Origin: Diphasiastrum complanatum
Taxonomy: Eukaryota; Streptophyta; Lycopodiopsida; Lycopodiales; Lycopodiaceae
NCBI GenBank assembly: GCA_029204225.1
Contig: CM055104.1
Location: forward strand, 47,128,451 to 47,192,450
DNA length: 64,000 nt
Direction: 5' to 3'
The notes under the pieces are model-generated. The model did no database searches, had not been told where the DNA came from, and saw nothing but the letters and a program-made list of their open reading frames with translations. The stretch's first letter is position 1. Every line of letters starts with the position of its first letter. The translations under genes and the position numbers were made by a program. Below are positions 27,401 through 39,400 of this stretch, piece by piece.

Positions 27401-30400
27401 TTGTATACTTGTAACTTGTAAGTTGTGCAAAAGACATGGGGGTAAAACATTTATGTACAAAGTACACCCCACTTGATTAATTAAGCAAGTAAATCAAGTA
27501 AGTTAAGGACCCATGTGGGTTCTAGAGCTAGAATTAGCAAGACACCACCTCTATACATAACATGCTATATGTAGCCCAAACTTTGGAGGGGTTTCCACGC
27601 CCTACTACACTTTGAATATTCATTCATGTTGTGTGAGCTTTGAAGTCCTCTCTCTCTTGCTTTTGTGTTCTACTCCATAGCTGGTTTTTTGAAGCTTTCA
27701 TAGTGTGCTTACTATGTTGTTATGATACTTCATAGCTAGGCCTTTGAATTTGTCATGGTATCAGAGCAGGTTATGTTGCCTGTGGTGTGGTGAAAGCTTG
27801 GACCTGTTTTTGATCAGATTCCTGCCATTCTTGGAGAGCAGCTTACCTTTGAGGAGGGAGCACTTTTTGTAGGGGCATCTGATCTCTGTGCTATTTGCAT
27901 GGTTGGAGTACTGTTGGCAAGGGGAGTACAGGGAGCAAAAAAGTTTCTAATTTGGGACAAAAAAATTTAAGTCTTTTTGGACAGCCAGGACTGTAGGAGG
28001 GCGCTTTCTACAGTGGGGACTTCAGTGAAAGTTCTGAGTGGATCTTGGACAAGGGCTAGGACAGCCATACAGGGGGATAGTTTCAAATCCAGAAGCTGAG
28101 GGTTATTGAGCAAGTGGTATGCAAATCCAGAAGCTGAGGGTTATTGAGCAAGTGGCTGCATACCCTAGTTGGGTGAAAACCCCAGTTTGCCTTTTGTGTT
28201 TTATTTCTATCCAGCTATGTCTAGTCTTGCAGAGAGCATGCTGAGTGAAGCCAGCCGGCTTGAAGGCACTAACTTTAGCATATGGAAATTCAAGATCAAG
28301 AACATTCTTGAAGACAAAGAATGTTGGAAGCTTGTGACAGGTGCGGAGCCTGTTCCAACATCTGAACTTCAACTTAAGGACTATATCAAGAGAGTCCTGG
28401 GAAAAGGCACACAGAATCATCAACATGTCAATGAGGGATAATGTGATTCCTCTAATCAGGTCAACCAAAGGGCCTGTGGATGCATGGCACATTCTTTGTG
28501 CATTGTATGAGACAGCAAGTACAACCAGGTTTCTCTACTTGAAGAACAAGTTGTATACTCTCAGAATGGAGACAGGGGAGACAGTTACTGATCATCCTAC
28601 TAAGATTTAGGAAATTAGATATCAGCTTTCTGTACTTGGAGAGTCTATTGCTGACAAAGACTTCGTGCCAATAGTTTTGAATAGCTTGTCATATGCTTAT
28701 CAGAACTTTGTGATGATGATATCAGTGAGAGAGAAGATCCCTACCTATGAAGAAGTCTATGGTCTCTTGTTACATGAGGAGATGAGGAGTTTGAATCTCT
28801 CCAAGAGGGAAGATTTCCAGGAGCATGCCTTTGCTTCTAAGAAGAAGCAAAATCCAGCTAAGGATAAGAAGAAAGGTAAAGGCAAGAACAAAGGAGCACC
28901 ACAAACACTTGAGCAAGGAATGGAGAACTTGCAGATGTCAGAAGCACAATCCTCCTCGAATACTTCTTCCACACCTCGAAGGAAGGGGAATTGCAATTAC
29001 TGTGGTAAATATGGACACTTTGCTTTTGAGTGCAGGAAGAAGCTTGCAGACCAAAAGAAGGGCACAAAGAAGCAAGGAGGAAATGTTGTTGAGAGTGTTG
29101 CAAGAGAGGAGCAGAGTGACATAAGGCAAGCTGAGTTATTCTCTGTTGCATTGGCTTCACAAGCTACAACAGGTGGTTGGTACATTGACTCAGGTGCTTC
29201 AAAGCACATGACCCCTCATAGGGATTGGTTTGATACCTTTGTGGGGATTAGTGATGGACAAGAGGTGTGCCTAGGTGACAACTCAACACACAAGGTCAAG
29301 GGAAAGGGCACAGTACCTGTAAAGCTTCCATCAGGAGAAGTCAAAGTCATTAAGAATGTCTTATATGTACCAGGACTTGCTAAAAATCTTCTTTCAGTAG
29401 GAGCTATCACTCAACAAAATATGAAAGTACAATTTGATGCTACTTCTTGTCTTGTGTTGGACTTGAGTGATAATATGAAGGTTGTGGCCAAAGGATTGCA
29501 GGAAGATAATCTATACAGGTTATACACTTCTATCCCTAGTCAGCATGCTTATACAGCAAACGGAAGTGATGTGGATAGGTTGTGGCATGAGAGGTATGGA
29601 CATCTTGGCTACCAAAGCATGCAGGTGTTGAACCAGCATCATATGGTGGAGGGGCTTCCAGTTGTTAAGCCAAGCTCTTCAGTATGCGAGGCTTGCGCTA
29701 TGGGAAAATAGCAAAGACATAACTTTCCCAAGGAAAGCACCACCAGGGCAGCAGGCATACTTGATACATTCAGATTTGTGGGGGCCAACCCAAACAAAAT
29801 CTGCAGGGGGGGCATATTACTTTATGACCTTTATTGATGACTTCTCACGCAAGATTTGGATTTCTTTCTCGAAGTTAAAATCTGAAGCATTCAAGTACTT
29901 CCTGCATTTCAAAGCTTTGGTAGAAGAACATTCAGGAAAGAAGATAAAGATGCTCAGGTCAGACGGTGGTGGAGAGTTCATTAAGACAGAATTTGTGGAA
30001 TTCTGCAAGGCCAATGGGATCAAAAGGCAGCTTACAGCTCCTCATACCCCTCAGCAAAACGGCGTAGCAGAGAGAAAGAACCGAACTATTGTGGAGTGTG
30101 CAAGGTGCATGCTCAAGGCAAAGGGGTTGCCCAACTCTTTTTGGGGCGAGGCAATGCACAAAGCAGTGTTTCTGTTGAATAGAAGTCCAACAAAAGCTGT
30201 GGAAGGCAAGACTCCAAAAGAGGCATTTAGCGGCATTAAGCCCAAGGTGGGCGCTTTGCGAGTGTTTGGTTGTACGGCCTATGCCCATATTCCCAAGGAT
30301 AACAAGAAGAAGCTGGATGCAAAATCAGTTTTTCTTGGGATACAGTGAAGAAAGCAAAGCTTATAGAATTTACAATCTTACTAGCAAGAAGAGGATCATA

Positions 30401-33400
30401 AGTCGAGATGTGATCTTTAAAGAAGATCAAACGCCTCCTATAGAGGAACTTGAGATGGAGGATGGTACAAGTGAATTTGTGCCAATACTTGATGACCCAC
30501 ATCCATATATTGGGGAGCCTCAGGATGATCATATGAGTGATCAAGAGGAAGAATCCGAGGAGGCTAGGAAGCAGAAGGAAAGGGGCAAATCTGTTGAGTC
30601 CTATTCACCGTCTTCATCACCACCTGCAAGGAAGAAGTTTCCCAAGTGGTATTGGCAAACTGTGCAGGATGGTTTGATATTGGATGAGGGAGAAAGCAGT
30701 AATCCAAGGGCTAGGAGGTCTCAAAGGCAAGCCCAGCAGCATGAACACCAGGAGACAAACTATGCATTTATGACTACTATTTTGGATTCACAAGATCCGC
30801 ATACATTCGTTGAGGCAGCAGATGAGAGGGTATGGAAACATGCTATGCAAGAGGAGTACGACTCCATTCTCTAGAATGATACATGGGATTTGGTGAAGTT
30901 ACCAAAAGGGAAGCGTCCTATTGGCTGTAAGTGGGTCTACAGGACCAAATACAAATCGGATGGGAGCATCGAAAAGCATAAGGCAAGGCTGGTTGCTAAA
31001 GGCTATGCACAGAAGGAGGGCTTGGACTATCATGAGACGTTTGCACCGGTAGCTAAGATGACGTCTATCAGGTTGGTTTTAGCATTGGCTGCATTTTTTG
31101 GTTGGGAGGTCCATCAAATGGACGTGAGGAGTGCTTTTCTTAATGGACAGTTGGCTGAAGAAGTCTACATGGAACAGCCACAAGGTTTTGAGGCTAAGGG
31201 CAAGGAAAGTATGGTATGCAGGCTTAAGAAGGCCTTATATGGTTTGAAGCCGGCACCCAGGGCCTGGTATAGTCGTATTGACGACTATTTTGCCAAGGAG
31301 CAATTCATAAAGAGTCAATCGGATTGCAACCTGTTCGTGAAGGAGGAAGATGGGAACATTGTTTTGATAGTTCTCTATGTGGATGACTTGGTCATCACGG
31401 GTAACAATGGGCAGCTTATTGAAAAGGTGAAGGCTCATTTATCAAATGAGTTCGAGATGAAGGATTTGGGCTTAATCCACTATTGTCTTGGCTTGGAGGT
31501 TTGGAAAAAGGAAAACTATGTGTTTATTTCCCAAGCTAACTATGCATGTGAAGTTTTGAACAGGTTCAACATGCAGGATGGCAAACCCGTCTCCACACCC
31601 ATTGATACCAGCAGTAAGCCATCCAGAGATGATGGCACTCCTTTTGTGGACGAGACTCTTTATAGGCAGCTTGTGGGTAGCCTGATTTATCTCACCACTA
31701 CGAGACCAGACATTTCCTATGCGGTTGGTGTAGCAAGCCAGTTCATGAGTTCTCCAACTGAAGCACATTGGAAAGCAGCCAAGAGGGTTTTGAGGTATGT
31801 CAAAGGGACAACCTGCTATGAGATTGAGTACACAGATGACGGAAAGCTTCAGCTTGGAGGCTTTACCGATTCGGATTGGGCAAGTGATAGGGATGATCGA
31901 AAGTCGACCATAGGTTACACTTTCAACCTGCCATGCTCGTACGAAGCATATTGAGGTGGATCAACACTTCTTACGAGAGAAGATACAAAGCGGAGAAATT
32001 CAGCTTGAGTACTGTGATACCAACGAACAAGCAGCAGATATCTTTACTAAGGCACTTAGTAGAGAAAAATTTGAAAAGTTTCGTAGCATGCTAGGTGTTG
32101 GTATGAACAAAATAGCCATTGAGGGGGGGTGTTGAAATAAATGCCTATTTTGCCCCTTAAGGCTTGTATACTTGTAACTTGTAAGTTGTGCAAAAGACAT
32201 GGGGGTAAAACATTTATGTACAAAGTACACCCCACTTGTGCTAATTAGGCAAGTAAATCAAGTAAGTTAAGGACCCATGTGGGTTCTAGAGCTAGAATTA
32301 GCAAGACACCACCTCTATACATAACATGCTATATGTAGCCCAAACTTTGGAGGGGTTTCCACACCCTACTACACTTTGAATATTCATTCATGTTGTGTGA
32401 GCTTTGAAGTCCTCTCTCTCTTGTTGTTGTGTTCTACTCCATAGCTGGTTTTCTGAAGCTTTCATAGTGTGCTTACTATGTTGTTATGATACTCCATAGC
32501 TAGGCCTTTGAATTTGTCAATGAACAATATATTGCAGCCTTAAAATCTGATCTTGCTTCAGTTTATGATACATCAGATTTAGGCCAATTGCATTTCTACC
32601 TTGGTCTTGAGTTTTTGCAAGGAAAGGCTGGAATCTTCATTACCCAACGGCGGTACATTAAGCAGATTTTGAAGCGTTTCATTGCTTTTTCATTTGAAAT
32701 TCTGCAGTTTCTTGGTTAAGCAAGAAGCAGCCCACCGTTGCTACATCCTCAAGTGAAGCAGAATATAGAGCAACGTTTTCAGCCATTACGGAGTGTATAT
32801 GGTGAGACAATTACTTGCTGATATGAAGCATGGCCAGCCCTCAGCTACTCTCCTATTTACGGATAGTCAAAGTGCTATTGCCATTGCACGAAATCCAGTA
32901 TTTCATGCAAGAACAAAGCATATCGAGATCCACTATCACTTTGTTCAGGAGAAGCTTCATAATGGCGCACACTCTTGCAGACAACACCAGACCTGATATA
33001 GCATTTACAGTATACAGGCTAAGCCAATTTAATCAAAACCCAGGATCGTTACATTGGAAGTTAGCAAAAAGAGTAGTACGATATCTCCAAGAATCGAAAG
33101 ACTATGGACTGTGTTATTCGAAGGAAGCTGGATTTCGGATCGAATCTTACAGTGACGCAAGCTGGGCATCCATGAAGGATGATAGCAAAAGTATTTCAGG
33201 AGGTTGTACTCTAGCATCCGACGCAGCCATACTTTGGATAAGCAAGAAGCAAACAGTAGTAGCTCAATCTTCGTGTGAGGCCGAATATGTAGCAGCAGCT
33301 AAGATGGCAAACGAGCTAATTTGGATCAAACAAATGTTGGAAGGGTTTGATGAAACTATTTCTGAACGTTATGTCTTACTAATGAATAACACTTCAGCTA

Positions 33401-36400
33401 TCTATCTTACAAGATCCTGTGTTTCATTCGAAAACGAAACATATAGCTATCAAGTGTCATGTTATTCGGGACTTAGTCGAAAAGAAGATACTGAAGACAG
33501 TCTTCATACCTATAGAGGAAATGACAGCTGATATATTTACAAAGCCACTCAGTAAAGCTTTGTTCGAGAAGCAGCGAAGAAGATTGGGGTTACTCCAACT
33601 GCCCACTTTGAGAGGGAGCTGTAGAACACCTCAAGAGACAAATCTCGGATCTACCAACAAAGTGCACAATCTAATTGACAAAGGCTGAGAAACTCGAAAC
33701 TCGAAACTATCTCGAAACTCGAAACTGTCGCAAAACTCGAAACTCGAAACTCGAACAATAATCTGTCGCGAAATATAATCTTTCGAGTCTGAAAACAAAA
33801 CGTTGTTGAATATCAACCGTCTTAACGGTTAGATCAACTGTTACAGAAGGAAGAAGGCCAAAAGACCTATCCTGTAACAATATAAATACATGTGCACTTA
33901 CTCATTGTAAAAAGAGACACAATAAGGCAACAAGAGATGTATACTGAAGAATCAGAATCAGAATTATAAAAATTCGATTGATCAAAGTTCTCAATAGATG
34001 ATTTTTCTGAGTTGTATCTGATTATCTAAAATTGTCTATCACACTCACGCATATATCTCCTAAATCCGCATGCTTTATTCAATCAAAGTAGAAACTACTC
34101 TATTAGTACATAGAGTAGAATCAGACACGATTGAAGACACTGATATTAGTTTGATTTATTCAAACTTTCATCGTGTTCTCTGAATTCCTAGTATTTTTCC
34201 TACAGTACCTGCGAGGTAAAGCATTTACCTGGTGGCAAGATATCAGGGGTAAGCCTGAAGTTCCTAGGAATTGGGAAGATTTTTGTAAGGCCTTTAAGGC
34301 AGCCTTCCTTCCTATTCTTGATGATTTTGAGTTTTACCGTCAATATGCAATGATCCATATGCGGAACCGGCCCCTGGATCAGTATTTACAAGATTTTTAA
34401 GAGGTCTATTCTCGTTTTGCAACTAGAATAGATCCTTTGCTAGTAAAGTTGCATTTTATACTTGGGTTGCCAAAAGACTATCAGCTAGAGGTCAGGAGGA
34501 ACCAGCCTCTTGCCCTCGAGGATGCTATTCGCTTCGCGAGAATCTACGATGATACTCGTATGATGGCTAAGCCTGAGACTGGAGTCTTGCCCGACGTAAA
34601 GGGTAAGAAGCATTTCTTTCCAAAGAAATCGAAAGATAAGGCGAAAGATGGGTCTTCTGGTTCGAGGAAGTCGAAGAAAAGATCTACCTCGGACCAGGAA
34701 ACCTTTATGAAAGCCAGAAGCGACAATCTGTGCCTTAATTGCATGGAACCAGGTCATGTCGCGAAGGAATGTCCAAAAAAACGAAAAGCTAAAGGGGAAT
34801 TTTTTAAGACGCCAGGAAATCTAGCATATCTAGTGTAGATCTTTCCTTTGCTAGTAATTCTGTGTGTGAGCATTGTTGTTTTAATACGGCTGTTTTTGGC
34901 CCTCATGACCTCATTCGGATGAAGGGGGTTGTGGGTGGCCAAGCCGTAACAGTTTTATTTGACGACGGTTCCACACATAACTTTATTAACGCTACTTTGT
35001 TGCAAAAGCTAAAGGTGGAAACAAGGCAAAGTGACCACCGATACACAGTGAAGCTGGCAACTGGAGCGGAAAGCCAAGTATGGGACCGAATAGTCCCACG
35101 TCTACCAATTGAGATTCAAGCCTATAACGACAAATTAGACTTTCATATTATGAATCTAGATAGGGTAGATGTACTACTTGGAAAGGAGTGGTTCTATGAG
35201 AGGAACGAGTCTATGAAGAAAAACTATGTAACTCACAGTTTGTCGTTCTTACAAAACGGCTCACTCATAGAATTAAATGGAAATGTTGATATTTCTATTC
35301 TGTATATGCTTTCTGCTTTGGAAACAGTTAAATGTATGGATGTTGATTGTAGTTCTTATTTATGTTGGTTAAAAGATTTTACTTACCATGAAGAACGTAG
35401 TTTGCAATTTTACAATCTCCAAATGGAACTAATGTCTAATAACCTAAAACAAGAAAAATCACCAAAAGGTGAAATTTTTAGGAAACTTAGGCAAGAATTT
35501 AACGATGTGTTTCCTGAGCAGCTTCCTGAGGGTCTTCCCCCCACTAGGGGTGTTGACCATGGTATTAAACTAATTCCTGGTAGTTCTCCTATATCACTGT
35601 ATCCATATAGAATGAGTACTACTGAAGAGGATGAGGTTTATAGGCAACTCAAAATTACCTTAAGATGGGCCATGTTAGGCCTAGTGAATCTCCCTCGGGG
35701 GCACCAGTGCTCCTTGTTGATAAAAAAGATGGAGGCACTTGTCTTTGTGTGGACTTTAAAAAGTTGAATAAATTAACGATTAAAAACCGTTATCCTTTGC
35801 CGCGAATGGTGAGCTGGTTGATCGATTGCATGGAGCAAAGTACTTCACCAAAATTGATTTGAGATCAGGGTATCATCAGATTCGCATAAAGACTGAGGAT
35901 GTTGAAAAAAACAGGTTTAGAACTAGGTACGGCCATTATGAGTTTCTGGTTTTACCATTTGGCTTGAAAAATGCTCCAGTGACTTTCTAGCAAATGATGA
36001 ACGATCTTCTTCGTCCATATCTGGGAAAGTTTGTGATAGTGTACTTGGATGATATTCTCATCTATAGTAAGACCTTGGAGAAGCATGAGGAGCACCTCAG
36101 GACTGTCTTTAGGTTACTTAGACAGGAGAAGCTTTTTGCCAAGGAGTCCAAATGTGTGTTCTTCCAGAAAAGGTTGTTATACCTTGGTCACATTATATCG
36201 GACCATGGGTTGGAAATTGACCCAAATAAAGTCCAACAAGTACGTGAATGGCCTATCCCTAAAACCATCCGAGAGGTTAAGTCCTTTTTGGGCTTTACGG
36301 GATTTTTTCATAGATTCATCTTGAACTATGCATTAATTGCATTGGCCTTGACGAATGTCCTCAGGGGGGCTAAAAGAGTTAGCCGGCACAGTAAGTTCAG

Positions 36401-39400
36401 TCCTCCGGTTACTTGGACTGAAGAGTTAAATCAGAGTTTTGAGAACCTCAAATACTGTATGACTACAGCACCTATTTTACACATAGTGGATCCTAACAAG
36501 CCATATGTGCTTGAAACGAATGCCAGTGACTATGCTACAGGTGCAGTCCTATATCAGGATGGTAGACCGGTTGCTTTTGAAAGCAAGAAGCTAGATCCTG
36601 CTCAAAGGCGGTATTCCACCTATGACAAGGAGCTTTTTGCTATGATTCATGCCCTGAAAGTTTGGAGACATTATTTGTATGGCTCCCAATTTACCATAGT
36701 TACTGACCATCAAGCACTAAAGTATATTAACAATGTGGTCGACCTTAGGGGTCGTAAGGCCAGATGGTTAGACATGAATAACAACCGCCGTTCAGCTATG
36801 ACACTTGTCTTCCTCACTGAACTAACTTGACCGGACCACTTTAAGTTTGGGGTTATCAGATCATCCTGAATCAGATGGTCAGACAGAGAGGACGAACCAG
36901 TCTATGGAAGATATGCTTCGGGCATATGTTTCCAAAAGACAGTTGGATTGGGAAAGGTACCTTCCAATGATTGAGTTTGTGTATAACAGCACAAAGCACT
37001 CAGCGACGGGTTTTAGTCCATTTTCTCTGATGTATGGTTTCCAGCCTAGGGCTCCCATTTCAGTGGGCCTCAAAGGGCTCAAGGTTAAGGCAACAGTAGA
37101 TTTCCTGCATGATATGCAAGAAATGTTGCTTGTTGCTCGCGAGAATGTAAAAACGGCTCAGGATAGAGCCCAATTTTACGCTAATCAAAAGCGACAACCT
37201 AGGGTATATCTTAGAATCCCAAAAGACTCTAAGGTATTAAAGATTGGGCAATGTCCTAAGTTATCACCTCGTTACGCAGGGCCATTCCGCATAGTAAAGA
37301 AACTCCATCGGAATGCGTATCAGCTAGAACTTCCTCAAGGCGTTAAGGTACATCCATGTTAAACCTACTTGCAATTTTTGTATGTATTGCCTTGTAGCAC
37401 CAAATAGTCCATTTAAAGGAACGACTTGGTGGAAAGGATGACTTGATACTTCAGGAAGACTTAGTTCGGCTAGAGGACCTGACATCCTTTGTACCTACAG
37501 AACCACAGGCCATTGTTGATGTACGTCAACATGGGCTCAAAAACCGGCAGGTAACTGAGTACTTGGTTCGTTGGAAAGGAAGTTTTGAGGATGATGATAC
37601 TTGGGAAAAGGAACATGGCCTTAAACTGAGGTTCCCTGGTTTTCTTCCTTAGATAAGGAATTTTTTAAGGAAGAGGAAATGTTAGGGACCAAACTCCCTT
37701 AGGTCCCAAACCCAAACTTCAGACTGGACAATGACTGGGCCTGTAGACTTGACCGGTGACTCGTGAACCTGCATGGTTGCCATGTGTCATGATCTAGGTG
37801 TGCACATGGCTTGGAGTCTCTCTCCTTGGAGGTATACAAGGGGAGTAGGGCTCATTTTGCCATCCATTCTATCTACCTAGGAGGAGGTGGATGGAGAGCG
37901 TGTGCACGGCCAGGATGTATGCTAGCTTGGGGCAAGAGATGGTTGAGAGCCTAGGCGGTGGTATGGGACGCCATCTAGGATTGAAGTCGGATCCAACTTG
38001 ATACGGTGACAGGCCAGGGCACGGTGGGTGGACCCGGATTAGGTCCTACGGCGGGGTGGAACGTGATTCGTTCGGTCTCTTGTGGTTAACCGGCACCTGG
38101 AGGTTTGCAGTAAGTAGGGATTGTAACATGTTCCGTACAGTACGTTCCGGAACATACTGGGTCAGAACGTGATACTAAGTAAAAAAAACATTTTTATTTG
38201 TTAAATATTTACGAATTTTTTTAATTTTTTTTTGGCCATGTTCCAGAACGGAACACTTTCTGGAACACAATGTCATGAATATCCATTTTGAATCCCAGGC
38301 CCATGACTTTCACATTACTTAATATTGGGGCTCAAAGTAGACTAGATCTAGACACTAAATTAGAGGTGCTTCACTTCAACCTAGCACCTCGGACTACATA
38401 GATTGGTAGAGCATTTATTAGGTCGATGGACCTCTAACATACTTACTTTGAGATTGGAGTCTCTCACACGTGTGGTCCAGCCCCACTCCCATACTTTGTA
38501 AGCCTTATGTTGTCCTTTTCTGCTTCTATAAAGTTTAGCCTTCTCCTTCATGTGTGTGTACTTTAGGTCATTGGACCTCTAACATGATTACTTTAAGATT
38601 GGTGTCTCTCAGTTGTCCTTTCTTCTTCTATAAAGTTTAGCTTTCTCCTTCATGTGATGTGTGCTTTAGAGATCCCATCCTTGGTCTATTATTTCGACAT
38701 CTGAAAATTTCTCTATAAGGAGATATGGCTTGTGTGTAGATTGAAACTCAAGAAGAAGCCATCTTGTCAGCAGCTACTTGCTTTTTCAATACATTGTAAG
38801 TAAATGTCTTCTATTTTCTTTTTGCTTTCAGTGATTAACTATCATGTGTTGTCCGCGGACTCTGGTTCCCTTTATAGAGCTTATCTTTTGCAATTTCTAA
38901 TTGGGGCGAGCTATTTCCATTGTTTCTTGCTTGAAGGGACAGTATATATTGCTCTCACAGAATGTTACTCGGTGGTTTTCACCACTATCCTATCCAGCTA
39001 AAGAACATATCAGATCATGGCTCCAACATGTACTTCTAGCACTTCTGACAGTGAGGATCTGAGATACATTGTTTCGAACTTGAAAGCTAGAATGTAGGAT
39101 CAGAGTTAGACTATACTTCAGATTAGGGCAGATATGGCTGAAATGCACAAACAGCATGAGACTCTTATGACAAAGCAAGAGGCCATGCACAGTTACGTCG
39201 ATGTGCTCCATTGCTACTCATATCGTCGATTCTCCATCTATTTCTGCTTTCGCTTGAGTTGCACTTTCTGAGAGTTCTGTGACAACCCTGATCCGTGACT
39301 TCAAGCATGGAGTGCCGCTAACAGTACATTCTGGTTCATATGATAGGAATGTGCCAGAGACTTGGTTGCCAAAGTTAGAGACATCCTTTTGGATGTATCA

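Larger units (their letters stand above)
27367..32519 (+). mobile_element. Copia D: innermost element, complete LTRs and ATGAA target duplication
   Basis: LTRs at 27367-27755 and 32130-32519 differ by only about ten bases by eye, so it is young. ATGAA flanks both sides (27362-27366 and 32520-32524). Gag, nucleocapsid, protease, integrase and RT are present in order. Frames break in gag (about 28435), after protease (29709), after integrase (about 30346) and at 30873, and the middle of RNase H is deleted. Confidence 0.95.
22906..32975 (+). mobile_element. Copia B: inserted in copia A, lacks its 3' LTR, interrupted by copia D
   Basis: A 5' LTR at 22906-23346, then primer site, gag, protease, integrase and RT up to 27366. 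Copia D (27367-32519) follows, and RT resumes in frame at 32520. An internal deletion near 32715 removes the RT-RNase H junction, and the element ends within the RNase H tail ([20 protein letters not shown]), joined directly to copia A. With no 3' LTR there is no target duplication to test. Confidence 0.9.
21261..34204 (+). mobile_element. Copia A: inserted in gypsy C gag, itself interrupted by copia B
   Basis: LTRs at 21261-21866 and 33620-34204, flanked by the duplication GTACC (21256-21260 and 34205-34209). It has gag, then an internal deletion to the integrase-RT linker, then copia B from 22906. It resumes near 32976 in RNase H. Its relative A2 (51730-62745) supplies the uninterrupted order and shows that most of RT is gone. 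Confidence 0.92.
19588..38128 (+). mobile_element. Gypsy C: chromodomain Ty3/gypsy element, outer shell of a four-deep nest
   Basis: Two 449-bp LTRs (19588-20036, 37680-38128) flank a primer site, gag, protease, RT, RNase H, partial integrase and a chromodomain, in plus orientation, antisense to the MSC gene. Copia A interrupts gag between 21260 and 34205; removing it restores the reading [15 protein letters not shown]. Flanking 5-mers (AACGT left, TGTTC right) do not match, so a target duplication is not visible. Its own DNA totals about 5.6 kb. Stops, frameshifts and loss of the integrase core show it is dead. Confidence 0.92.

Noticed and set aside
22906-32975. Copia B and copia D as one element
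   Set aside because: Each has its own LTR and primer site, and the exact ATGAA duplication with frame restoration proves D is inserted in B.
19588-38128. AACGT as a target duplication of gypsy C
   Set aside because: The right flank reads TGTTC; no shift of the LTR ends gives a matching 4-6 bp pair.
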